The translations under genes and the position numbers were made by a program. A DNA stretch of 64,000 bases from Deltaproteobacteria bacterium (GTDB taxonomy: Bacteria; Desulfobacterota; Binatia; UBA9968): contig JACQUW010000107.1 in assembly GCA_016210115.1 (NCBI GenBank), positions 1 to 64,000 of the forward strand, given 5' to 3'. The notes under the pieces are model-generated. The model ran no database searches. It was not told where the DNA came from and was given only the letters and a program-made list of their open reading frames with translations. Shown piece by piece: positions 35,801 to 43,939 of this stretch (its first letter is position 1; each line of letters opens with the position of its first letter).

Positions 35801-36285
35801 GCGCTGAAAAGAAGATAACGCTCCTCCGCCGAACGGTTGAACAGACGGACGCGCACCATCGGTCCTCGTTCCAAATCGAAAGGCTGGTGAGCTTCCGTAG
35901 TGAGGCGCGCGTGCAGCGTCGGTTCGCTCCAAGCGGTCGCGTCGATCTCTTCAAAATCAACGGCCATGGACGAGTGGATCCGTTGAACGGGTTCCCCTTG
36001 GCGCGAAAGAAATGTCGTCCGCAAAGCGTTATGACGATCGAGAAGAAGTTGAAAAGCGCTATGTAACGCCGAAACCTCGAGCTTTGATCGGATGCGCGCG
36101 GCAAACAGCACGTTAAAAGCCGCGCTCTCTGGGGCAAGCCGGTGCAGCAACCAGAGCGCCCGTTGTCCGTAGGAAAGAGGAAATTCCTGGGAGTGCGGAT
36201 TCGATGATTCCTGCTGCACCTGCGCCAGGAGCTTGACTTTCTCCTCCGCCGACAACTCTTCAACGGGTTTGTTCGGCTGATTCAT
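32872..36285 (-). CDS. NRPS module C-A-PCP, threonine-type pocket
   Basis: A 1137-residue NRPS. The C domain (about 37-470) has HHIVIDG near 163 and PLSYGQRALWLLHRL at its start, as in C domains that take an acyl or L-aminoacyl donor. The A domain (about 495-985) has YTSGSTGIPKG near 650 and NMYGITETT near 798. By-eye alignment to GrsA gives the pocket D-F-W-N-I-G-M-V-H, identical to the published Thr code DFWNIGMVHK. The PCP has DNFFDLGGNSLLMTR near 1055. The stop overlaps the PKS start (ATGA). It sits between the AMP-ligase starter and the PKS, so it should condense the starter acyl group with threonine. No epimerization domain follows within this protein. Confidence 0.94.
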   Translation of the reverse strand: MNQPNKPVEELSAEEKVKLLAQVQQESSNPHSQEFPLSYGQRALWLLHRLAPESAAFNVLFAARIRSKLEVSALHSAFQLLLDRHNALRTTFLSRQGEPVQRIHSSMAVDFEEIDATAWSEPTLHARLTTEAHQPFDLERGPMVRVRLFNRSAEERYLLFSAHHIVIDGWSLWICLDELRALYSAARTGTSPTLQAVPQYTDYLRWQTEMLEGPEGSWLWQYWRQQLAGNLSVLRLPTDHPRPSTQTYRGLSHFFRVDGELTRRLKLLSKSVGATLYMTLVAAFQVLLYRYSQQEDILIGSPLPCRNLSEFERVVGYCANPVVLRSNLGGNPTFRSLLRQVRDTVLNALEHQAFPFPLLVDRLQPNRDASRSPIFQVMFVLQRPHHLVKEGLAPFILGEAGARMEFGELTLEALPFPIQQEGQFDLMLNFVEVGESLSASFDYNADLFDAGTVARMEAHLRTLMEGIVSDADERVAQLALLSSQERHHLKASSSRVKSFPQAQRLHEIFEKQVERAPEAIAVSCGPEELSYEQLNCRANQLAHYLMELGVGPEITAAICVERSLDMVIGILAILKAGGAYLPLDPAYPKERLAFMLQDAQARVILTQTDLLRKLPAQGINVIRVDSDRQAIAQRSKDNPASRATPANLAYVIYTSGSTGIPKGVLITHENVGRLFEATKPLFQFNEHDVWTLFHSYAFDFSVWEFWGAFLYGGRLVVVPFETSRSPAELYALLCREKVTVLNQTPSAFRQLMWAQEDLERSGWNLSLRFIIFGGEALDVQRLRPWFERYGHERPRLVNMYGITETTVHVTHRSLETSDARIARPTPIGVPIEDLQVYLLDAYLNPVPIGVPGELFVGGDGLARGYLNRPELTAERFVPDPFGHKPGSRLYRTGDQGRYRPDGTIEFLGRTDHQVKLRGFRVEPGEIEAQLASHPSIREAAVVAREDSPGDVRLVAYVVADEGTASIPGELRVFLKEKLPDFMVPASFVFMNALPLTPNGKLDRRGLPHPDRLTAESEVAGSAPQTELERAIAAIWQEMLHLERVSVHDNFFDLGGNSLLMTRVHGKLKELGLKELSMVALFQFPTISALAGFLAQERSDTPPKPQSNARVEQMREGRERLHNLQRRRSGGKAEKQDP

Positions 36286-36328
36286 GGCTAAACCTTTTGT
36301 TCAGTCAGACGATCGCCCAGCAAGGCGT

Positions 36329-39300
36329 TCACTTCTCGATTGGAAAGTTGATCGACGTTCGCCGAGACCTCTTCCCGAGCCCGGCGTTGGTGCCACCGAG
36401 AGCGCCGGCGCTCTCTTTGAGCGGGGCCCCCGCGCGCGTCACGATGTCAGCCAGTCCCGCCACAGTCGGCGATTCAAAAAAAGAGCGCAGCGACACCCCT
36501 GTCTGAAACGCATCCCGCACCCGCGCGAGGAGGCGCAAAGCTGAAAGGGAATCTCCCCCAACGTCGAAGAAATTATCGCGCACGCTCACTTGGTCGAGCG
36601 ATAAGATTTCCCGCCAGAGGGCAGCGATCCGGCGCTCCACGTCGTTGCGGGGCGCCGTCAGATCGGGAGCTGGCAGGATCGGCTGGAGTCGATCAGCGAG
36701 CTTTTCGCGATCGATTGTGCCGCTTTGCGTCAAGGGCATCTCCTCAATCCGCGTCCATTCGCAGCTGCTCAACGTTCCAAATCGATCTTGGAGCGTCATA
36801 GACCGCAATTGAAAAGTCGGTGACGAGCTCTGCCGTGCCGTGAAAAAGACCGTCATCTTCTGTAGCTCACAAGAAGCGCTTTCCATCTGCCGGCGGACAT
36901 TCCGGTAAGTTCCATCCAACCCGATCAGAAGCTGCCTCTGATCCGTATGCAAGGCTGCAAGAAGCGAGTTCAGAGCCTCTTCCGGCTTCATCGTTTGATA
37001 GCCGCGGGCGTGAAGCAGTCTTTCCATCTCGAATTGCCGGCTTACCCCCACGCCCTGCCACGCGCTCCATGCAAAAGAATAATAGCGCGGTACACGCGAG
37101 CTTTGTGACAGCACGAAAGCGTCCAGAAACGAATTTGCGGCCGCGTAGGCCGATACCGCAGCGCCCCCAAAAGAGCCCGCCAGTGACGAGAAGCCTATGA
37201 ATAACGCGTCCGGTTCATTCTTTAGCAACTGATGAACGGCCAAGGTTCCCGAAATTTTTGGACGAAAGATTTCCGCCAGGCTTTCGCGGCTCTCCTCCAA
37301 CGCGCCCTTTTCGTGATAAGTTCCGGCAAGATGGATCACCCCGTCTAATCCGCAATGCCACCGGGCTTTGGCTCGTTCCACAACATCGCGTACACGCTCA
37401 AGATCGCATACGTCGACGGCCTCGTAGGAAAGCTCCCCGCCCAGCCCCTCGAGGCTGAGATAAGCCTGAATGCGCTGCGCGACGGCATCGGATAGCTGTT
37501 GACGACCTGCCCATTCTTTCCGGTCGGGCAAAGGAGTTCTTCCCACAAGGACCAGGCGCGCGCCCCACCGCTGGATCAAATATTTTCCGATCTCCACCCC
37601 GATTCCACCCAGGCCGCCGGTCATGAGATACATGCCGCCAGGCGTGAACGGAAGTGGCCGCCTTTTCGATGGGTCAAAATCGATCTTCTTTAGGCGAGTA
37701 ACCAAGCGTTGACCTTGACGGTAGGCCACTTCCCGGTCCTCTTGAAGCACCGTCAACTCTCTGAGGACACGCCGGACATTAACGTTTACATCATTCAGGG
37801 GGAGATCAATGTGACGGCAATGGAGTCCCGGCATTTCTTGGGGAAAGGACCTGATGAATCCTAAGAGAGGGCCTTTCGCATAAATCATTGCATCGTCCGA
37901 AGACGTTTTCTGCGCAAACGTGGAGATGACATATACCCGAATCAGCGGTTGAGAAGCCTCTCGCTCGAACAACGCCTGGACCAAGAATAATAGACTGTAG
38001 GTTCCCCGCTCGTGAAAGCGTTCAAGTTCCTCGACATTCGCCGGCTCTCCGATGTCGTCATCGTAGGTCCAGAGGTGCAGGACTTGGTCAACAGACCGGC
38101 CGTTTTCCAGGAGAGATCCTATCAGTCGTCTGTAATGCTCCGTGTTCCCGGGATCAATCCGGTAATGATCATGATCGACAACGGCAAACTGAGAACCTGC
38201 TTCCACGACAATACAGGGCCGCTGAAGCTTTTCGAGTTCGATGCAAAGCGCCTCCCCAAGCCCCAGCCTGTCAACAAACACGAGAGAACGCGCTTGCCGC
38301 GGCGCCGGAAGCAAGCCGACCGCTTCCCTCCGGCGCCAGATCCTGCGGTAGAACCAATCCGGCAGCGTCGTCGGGCTCTCGGTCAAAATATCGAGGCGTT
38401 TGAGAACCGCATCAAAGTTTCCCTCCACAAAACGCTGGCCCAGCTGCGACCGCTGGATTTTTCCAATTGCCGTTTTTGGAATTTCCTCTTTTTTTACTGG
38501 AACCAAATAATCCGGATGGATGCCGACTTTTTTTACGAGCTGAGCGCGAACCTCGTTGATAACGGCCAGGAGATCAGCGTCTTCGAAACGCGATGGAGAG
38601 AAAAAAACGGCCAGCCGGTCCGTCGCGGCGCCGGGCTCGCGGATGGCGCAGGCAGCCGTATAAGACGGCTCCACGCCTTTGATCTCTTCGACCGCCGCCT
38701 CGATTTCATGGCTGTAATAATTCATCCCATTGATGATGACCACATCCTTTTCGCGACCGGTGATGGTCAAACGCCCGCCCCGGAGAAAACCAAGATCGCC
38801 GGTTTTAAACCAGCCGTCGCCGGTGAAAACTTCTCGGTTAAGCTCCGGATTATTGTAATATCCGCTTGTGATGGGAATCCCCATGACCTCTAAAGAGCCG
38901 ATCGTTTCCTCCTCCACGACTTCGCCGCGGTTGTCGACGATTCGCAGGGAGACTCCGGGGATGGGCCCGCCAACTTCAACAAACGGATCATCGTCGGCTG
39001 TCGTCACCATGCTAAACCGATGGGAGTACGTCACGCCGGAGGATGTTTCGGACATTCCCCATGCGGGATGCATCGCCGTATCCCGGAGTCCATGGGGAGA
39101 AAGCAATTGGAGAAATTTTCTCGCCGTTTTAGCGACTATCGCTTCACCCCCGTTGAGGATGAAGCGCATCGAACTCAGGTCCCAATGGCGCGCGCTGATC
39201 TCCTCCGCCCTGGCATTGACGAGCGCATAGGCAAAATTGGGCGCCCAAGTGATGGTTGCCCGGCGGCGTTCGATTAGATCCAGCCACTTGAGAGGATTCC

Positions 39301-40555
39301 CCAAGATCAGCGCCGTATCCGCCTGGATCTGCTGGCAACCGAGGTAGACGTCTCGAATGTGAAACATCACGATGCCACCAACATGATCGAGAGGGAACCA
39401 GTTTAGCGATACGTCATCCGCTGAGAAACGATTAATTTGGGCGCTCGCGGCCGACCTGTGAAGCAGGCTCCGGTGGCTCTGCATGACGGCTTTCGGAACA
39501 CCCGTGCTGCCGGACGTCAGCAGCAAAAGAGCTAAGTCATCAGGCTCGGCAACATGGTAATTCCTGTCGATCTCGCATGTCCGGAACTCCTCAATGGCCG
39601 CAACGCGGATGCTTTCCCGCCCCGGCAAACGTGACAATGAAGAAACTGCAGGAGCGATCTTCTCGCTCGTTAAGATCAGCGGCTCACCCAGCATGAGCCA
39701 CGCGTTGCAGAGTTTCTTTACAGTGTTGTTGCAGTGGTCGTATCCCGGAGCAATGGATATGGGCGCCGGAACAAAACCCCCCAGGGCACAGCTCCAGAAA
39801 GAACTGATGAAATCCTCATTGCGGTCCAACTGGAAGATAACCTTGTCTCCGGCCTTTAGGCCCAATCGCCTGAGGCCCGCGAGAATGCGCGCGGCTTCCT
39901 CCAGTAGTTTCGGATACGGCTGGAAACTTTCAGAGCCGTCTTCCTGAATATAGAAAACGCCCTTTGCAGGTGACTGCAGCGTCGCGCGCCGCAGCGCCAT
40001 CGGGAGAGTACGGGGAGCGCCCGCCGGTTCCCCCAGCCCTTCACCGTGGCTAATGGCCGGAACTTTTGAGCGCGCTTTTTCCCGCGGCGCAGTTTTTTGC
40101 TCCGGATCGTCCAGGGGGGCGGCAGTCCGGAGCGACAGCCCCTGCCACTCTGATAGCACATCTGAGAGGTGAAGCCGTGAGAGCGGCCGGGGATTTTCTC
40201 CGACCACAACCACTGCCTCCTCAATCTCCGGAATCGCCTTCAGGCGCATTTCCCACCCCTTCACCAGCTCGCTATCAATGACCTCGACTCTAACTAAAGC
40301 CTGCTCGTCGACTTCTCCCGCGGAGTTCAACGGCATACATGCGACCGTGACATAAGCGTCCGGCAACTTGCCGGCGGGAAGAATCTCCTGCAAACGCGAA
40401 TTCAACCGTTTCGGCAAAAAGGCTCCCTGGGGAACGATATATGCCACGAGCTGAGGTTCGCCTCGGACCGTGAACCTCTCGAGGACTGCGCAATCCTCAA
40501 CCGACACATCCTCCATCAGCGCTGTTTCGATCTGCTCAATAGCGAGTTTTTCCAT
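36329..40555 (-). CDS. starter enzyme: A-subdomain remnant, AMP ligase, KR, ACP
   Basis: About 1408 residues from the ATG at 40555 (CGGGAG site upstream; the ATG at 40627 lies deep in the thioesterase gene). Residues 1-130 resemble the C-terminal subdomain of an A domain without its core. An adenylate-forming ligase follows (about 165-710; LLTSGSTGVPKAV near 345, WGMSETSSG, GWFKTGDLGFL, FAAL-like). Then comes a PKS-type KR with structural half (from about 735; TGGLGGIG near 976, FSSLAGSFGG and YAAAN), then an ACP (VGGDSLSALR near 1331). Ligases of this type load acyl-AMP directly onto a carrier. With a KR in the same module, a keto-acyl starter could be reduced on the ACP, or an alpha-keto acid turned into a hydroxy acid; which applies is not decided by sequence. 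This protein should start the assembly line. Confidence 0.9.
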   Translation of the reverse strand: MEKLAIEQIETALMEDVSVEDCAVLERFTVRGEPQLVAYIVPQGAFLPKRLNSRLQEILPAGKLPDAYVTVACMPLNSAGEVDEQALVRVEVIDSELVKGWEMRLKAIPEIEEAVVVVGENPRPLSRLHLSDVLSEWQGLSLRTAAPLDDPEQKTAPREKARSKVPAISHGEGLGEPAGAPRTLPMALRRATLQSPAKGVFYIQEDGSESFQPYPKLLEEAARILAGLRRLGLKAGDKVIFQLDRNEDFISSFWSCALGGFVPAPISIAPGYDHCNNTVKKLCNAWLMLGEPLILTSEKIAPAVSSLSRLPGRESIRVAAIEEFRTCEIDRNYHVAEPDDLALLLLTSGSTGVPKAVMQSHRSLLHRSAASAQINRFSADDVSLNWFPLDHVGGIVMFHIRDVYLGCQQIQADTALILGNPLKWLDLIERRRATITWAPNFAYALVNARAEEISARHWDLSSMRFILNGGEAIVAKTARKFLQLLSPHGLRDTAMHPAWGMSETSSGVTYSHRFSMVTTADDDPFVEVGGPIPGVSLRIVDNRGEVVEEETIGSLEVMGIPITSGYYNNPELNREVFTGDGWFKTGDLGFLRGGRLTITGREKDVVIINGMNYYSHEIEAAVEEIKGVEPSYTAACAIREPGAATDRLAVFFSPSRFEDADLLAVINEVRAQLVKKVGIHPDYLVPVKKEEIPKTAIGKIQRSQLGQRFVEGNFDAVLKRLDILTESPTTLPDWFYRRIWRRREAVGLLPAPRQARSLVFVDRLGLGEALCIELEKLQRPCIVVEAGSQFAVVDHDHYRIDPGNTEHYRRLIGSLLENGRSVDQVLHLWTYDDDIGEPANVEELERFHERGTYSLLFLVQALFEREASQPLIRVYVISTFAQKTSSDDAMIYAKGPLLGFIRSFPQEMPGLHCRHIDLPLNDVNVNVRRVLRELTVLQEDREVAYRQGQRLVTRLKKIDFDPSKRRPLPFTPGGMYLMTGGLGGIGVEIGKYLIQRWGARLVLVGRTPLPDRKEWAGRQQLSDAVAQRIQAYLSLEGLGGELSYEAVDVCDLERVRDVVERAKARWHCGLDGVIHLAGTYHEKGALEESRESLAEIFRPKISGTLAVHQLLKNEPDALFIGFSSLAGSFGGAAVSAYAAANSFLDAFVLSQSSRVPRYYSFAWSAWQGVGVSRQFEMERLLHARGYQTMKPEEALNSLLAALHTDQRQLLIGLDGTYRNVRRQMESASCELQKMTVFFTARQSSSPTFQLRSMTLQDRFGTLSSCEWTRIEEMPLTQSGTIDREKLADRLQPILPAPDLTAPRNDVERRIAALWREILSLDQVSVRDNFFDVGGDSLSALRLLARVRDAFQTGVSLRSFFESPTVAGLADIVTRAGAPLKESAGALGGTNAGLGKRSRRTSINFPIEK

Positions 40556-41366
40556 CTCGGGCTCCCGCCGTGATTTTTGCAGCGACCTCTGTGGGAGAGC
40601 CTCCCTCAGGATTTTGGACCGCCCCATCCAGCTCTTGAGAGATTGCTTGTAGAAGAACAGACTGCGCGCTTTGAAGAAAGAAATGTTCTCCGGGCAGCAT
40701 GCGCAGGCTAAATGATCGGCATGTCTGCCGTGACCAGAGCGCGAGATCGTTATGACTCACCTTTGGATCCTCCACTCCTCCAAAAGCGAAAATGGGACAG
40801 TCAAGCGGCGCTTCCGCGTAATAGACATAACTCTCCGTCAGAGCGAAGTCAGCTCTGAGCGAAGGCAACAGCAGTTCCATCAGCTCGGAATCCTGCCGAA
40901 CGGCCTCTGGTATGCTGTTGTAACGCAATTGCACTTCCCGGATGAACTCATCTCTGGAGCGTTCATGAATCGGCAGATCAGCATCCAATTGGTGCGGAGC
41001 GCGACGGCCTGAAACGAACAACAAAGCCGGGGTGGGAAGTGATCGCCTCCGCAATTCCCGGGCAAGCTCAAAACCGATGAGCGCTCCCATGCTATGACCG
41101 AAAACGGCAAAGGGGAGATTGAGGGAATGCTCTAACGCCTGGGCCAAAGCTTCGACCAATGGGCTGATACGGCTAAACGGCGGCTCCCGCAACCGGTTTT
41201 CCCTCCCCGGGAGTTGTATGGGACAGAGCTCGACGGTCGGCGGCAAGGTGTTCGCCCAGTTGCGAAACATGGACGCGCCTCCTCCGGCGTAGGGCAGGCA
41301 AAAAAGGCGCACTCGAGGCTGCAAATTCGTTCTGCCGCGGAGGATCCAAGGATTTTGCGAGATCAT
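40536..41366 (-). CDS. type II thioesterase
   Basis: A 276-residue alpha/beta-hydrolase thioesterase of the stand-alone kind found with NRPS and PKS clusters. FCLPYAGGGASMFRNW near residue 22 forms the oxyanion region, the nucleophile is Ser92 in GHSMGALIGFELA, and GEHFFL near the C-terminus carries the His. The role is to clear misprimed or stalled carrier domains; with no cis thioesterase in the cluster it might also help release product. Its end overlaps the start of the AMP-ligase gene by about 20 bases, so the two are coupled. It follows the MbtH gene after 84 bases. The ribosome site is weak. Confidence 0.92.
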   Translation of the reverse strand: MISQNPWILRGRTNLQPRVRLFCLPYAGGGASMFRNWANTLPPTVELCPIQLPGRENRLREPPFSRISPLVEALAQALEHSLNLPFAVFGHSMGALIGFELARELRRRSLPTPALLFVSGRRAPHQLDADLPIHERSRDEFIREVQLRYNSIPEAVRQDSELMELLLPSLRADFALTESYVYYAEAPLDCPIFAFGGVEDPKVSHNDLALWSRQTCRSFSLRMLPGEHFFLQSAQSVLLQAISQELDGAVQNPEGGSPTEVAAKITAGARDGKTRY

Positions 41367-41450
41367 ACCGGCAGCTCAGAATGCTCGCGATGGCAAAACT
41401 ATTCTCATGGCAGTTTCCGGAGAAAACTGGCTTTGTTCATGATGCGGCAG

Positions 41451-41672
41451 TTATTTCCGGCCCGTCGACTCCATTCTCTTTCTCAGGCTCATGGGCCGCA
41501 TATCCGTCCACACCTCTTTGATATAGCCCAAGCATTCTGCCTTGGATCCGGTCTTACCCGCGTCCTGCCACCCGAGAGGATTTTCCCGATCCGCCGGCCA
41601 GATTGAGTACTGTTCTTCCTGATTCACCACGACCTTGTAGACGGTTTGGTCGTCCGTGTCTTCTGCAGCCAC
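41451..41672 (-). CDS. MbtH-like protein
   Basis: A 73-residue MbtH-family protein with the full signature: [32 protein letters not shown] and a final SLRKRM. MbtH proteins bind the A domains of NRPS enzymes and are often needed for their folding and activity. The start codon is GTG with an AGGAGG site seven bases upstream. It precedes the thioesterase and NRPS-PKS genes in the same operon and presumably serves one or both A domains there. Confidence 0.96.
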   Translation of the reverse strand: MAAEDTDDQTVYKVVVNQEEQYSIWPADRENPLGWQDAGKTGSKAECLGYIKEVWTDMRPMSLRKRMESTGRK

Positions 41673-41705
41673 CGTCTTTCCTCCTCTGAACTGGTATCGC
41701 TGACC

Positions 41706-42477
41706 TCACTGTGCAGCCCGTATCAATGACTCGCGCTCAATGCTCCATTGCCAGCATCTCACGAGCCGGTTTTCGCCTTGCACCGCAAGCGCTCCCACAT
41801 ACCCTCTGGCGGGATGCAACTCACGGAGTGACCAACCGACGACTTCGCACGAATTCCCCTTGACACACAGCAACCTGGCTGGCTCTCCCGGAATGATCGA
41901 GACTTCAATCTCGTCCAGAGGACGAGCGAGCCCCTCCCCCGTGGCCTTAAGATAGGCCTCCTTACGTGTCCAGCAGTTAAAAAAAGCCTTCGTTTGCTTC
42001 TCAACCGGGACTGCGCGAAAAATCCTATTCTCGGCGGGAGAAAAAGAGCGCTCCACGATTTGTTCAGCCTCTGGTAACCGGCGGACGCTCCAGATCGACG
42101 CCTATTTCCCGGCCGCAAGCGACTGCATAAAGAGCGAGATCTTCGGATTGTGACATATTAAACGAGAGAGAAGTACGCGTTCGGAGGCTTGGTTTGCCAT
42201 GCGGCCCATAACAAAACTGGAGCTGGTCCGGGGCACTGTTTAAGTAAAGACCCAGAAGCATTCTAAGCAGCCCGCGCCTAATGATAAAACGTCTACCATC
42301 TCTTGAAAAATAAAAGCACCTGGCGCGCTCGACTTCATCGTGGGAGAGAAAGCCCAGCAAACTATGCCAAGAGGACTCCGCCCGGTCCGCCACTGAAGCG
42401 CACCAGACATGTACTTCGTCATTCTGTAGTGCCACAGGGCCGGCAGGGTGAGCCCGCCAGGAACTAAAAACGGTCAT
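41706..42477 (-). pseudogene. Sfp-type 4'-phosphopantetheinyl transferase, frameshifted as read
   Basis: Two adjacent frames together make one Sfp-type enzyme. The first (42064-42477) carries the N-terminal half and IGVDLERPP, containing the Mg-binding Asp, then stops. The second frame picks up as LPEAEQIVERSFSPAE just before its first ATG at 42056 and runs to 41706, with the CoA-binding WTRKEAYLKATG motif. Joined, the order IGVD...FSPAE...WTRKEAYLK is complete, so one extra base or two missing bases near 42065-42075 separate the halves. It is either a real disabling mutation or a sequencing or assembly error. The protein would add phosphopantetheine to the carrier domains of this cluster. 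The start has a GGGAGG site, and it is the first gene of the leftward cluster. Confidence 0.85.
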
Positions 42478-42604
42478 TGGCCTCCCACTCCCGCGCAGTC
42501 GAAGTTTTGCAATACAACCACAATCCGTTTAGAATTCCGTCCAGCCTCAATAGGCCTGTTCATTTTGATCGTGACTGCGAGCTTTCGGGCGAAAAAGGGC
42601 AACG

Positions 42605-43879
42605 TTGCGGATCCTATTGGTCAACAAGTTTTATTACCGAAAGGGCGGGGGCGAAGTTTACCTCTTTGATCTGATTTCGGCCCTGCAGGAGCACGGCCAC
42701 GAAGTCATTCCATTTGCCATGCGGCACGAACAGAATCTGGCCAGCGACTACGCCTCTTTTTTCGTCGACACGGTGGACTATAATCAGCCCGATTCCTGGT
42801 ACGTCAATCTATGTAAGGCTTCGCGCATTCTCTATTCGAGGCAGGCGAAAATCAGGATAACAGCTCTGCTGGACCAGGCTCGCCCGGACCTGGTGCACCT
42901 CTTCAACGTCTATCACCAGATTTCGCCGTCCGTCTTGCCGGTTTTGAAGCGGCAGAAGCTGCCGGTCATTATGACGTTGCACGACTTAAAGCTTCTCTGC
43001 CCAAACTACAAGATGCGCACCCAAGGAACCGTCTGCGAGCGATGCAAACCGCGGCGGTTCTATCAGGCCGTTGTGCATCGTTGCATCAAAGATTCTGTAT
43101 TGGCCAGCATCGTGTGCGCTGCGGAACTGTACCTGCACCGCTACACCGGGGTGTACGAGACTAACGTCGACACCTTCATTACCACGAGCCGGTTTTATCA
43201 GCAGAAAATGATCGAGTGGGGGATTCCTGAAAAACAACTCGTGTGCATTCCCAACTTTGTCCATGCAAACCGCTACGCTCCGGTTTATGGTGGCGATGAC
43301 TACTTCCTCTACTTTGGCCGACTCTCGGAAGAAAAAGGGCTGTTCACGTTACTCAAAGCCATGCGCCGCCTCCAACAGGGGACGCTCTACATTGTCGGAG
43401 ATGGTCCCTTGTATGAGCCTCTGCGGCAAACCATTGCGGAGTATCGTTTAAAAAACGTCCATCTCACCGGACCAAAATGGAACGAAGAGCTGGTGAGTCT
43501 GATCAGCCGCGCGCGTTTTACGGTACTTCCCTCCGAATGGTATGAGAACTGTCCCATCGCCTTGATGGAGAGTTACGCGTATGGGAAACCTGTATTGGGC
43601 GCGAATATTGGCGGGATTCCGGAGATGATCCAGCACGGTGAGACCGGTTTACTTTTTGAGTCTTACAACGTGGAGGACCTGGCGGAAAAGATCCGCTATT
43701 TGCTGACGCACGACAGCGTGGCGGCCCAGATGGGCAGGCATGCCAGGTCAAAAGTGGAACGGGAGTACCATCCCGAGCGGCACTATGCGGCGCTGGCGCA
43801 AGTGTACAGGGAAGTTTTGGGCAAACGAACTGCGATTCAGGGGCCAGAGACAGTGCCAGTGAAGGGCCGCTACCGGTAA
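42605..43879 (+). CDS. GT4-type glycosyltransferase
   Basis: A 424-residue retaining glycosyltransferase of the GT-B fold. Family marks are the N-terminal NKFYYRKGGGEVYLFDL, HLFNVYHQISPSVL, the LYFGRLSEEKGLFTLLKAM donor-domain start, IVGDGPLYEPL, and the nucleotide-sugar site SEWYENCPIALMESYAYGKPVLG with its E-x7-E pattern. The start is TTG at 42605 with an AAAAAGGG site; no in-frame ATG lies upstream before a stop. It is the first gene of the plus strand and diverges from the NRPS-PKS operon across about 127 bases, which must hold promoters for both. The donor and acceptor are unknown; with heptose genes nearby, glycan or lipopeptide glycosylation is possible. Confidence 0.92.
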   Translation: MRILLVNKFYYRKGGGEVYLFDLISALQEHGHEVIPFAMRHEQNLASDYASFFVDTVDYNQPDSWYVNLCKASRILYSRQAKIRITALLDQARPDLVHLFNVYHQISPSVLPVLKRQKLPVIMTLHDLKLLCPNYKMRTQGTVCERCKPRRFYQAVVHRCIKDSVLASIVCAAELYLHRYTGVYETNVDTFITTSRFYQQKMIEWGIPEKQLVCIPNFVHANRYAPVYGGDDYFLYFGRLSEEKGLFTLLKAMRRLQQGTLYIVGDGPLYEPLRQTIAEYRLKNVHLTGPKWNEELVSLISRARFTVLPSEWYENCPIALMESYAYGKPVLGANIGGIPEMIQHGETGLLFESYNVEDLAEKIRYLLTHDSVAAQMGRHARSKVEREYHPERHYAALAQVYREVLGKRTAIQGPETVPVKGRYR

Positions 43880-43939
43880 TCAGTGACATGTGTCCAGAGA
43901 TGCTTGGGACAATTTGATCAAATAGAAGGTGCATAGCCC

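Noticed and set aside
32872-36285. Epimerization or thioesterase domain at the end of the Thr module
   Set aside because: Only a PCP and a short basic tail follow the A domain.
38012-38893. 293-codon plus-strand frame in the starter enzyme
   Set aside because: It lies opposite the ligase and KR-structural region, which is clearly coding; no motif of its own.
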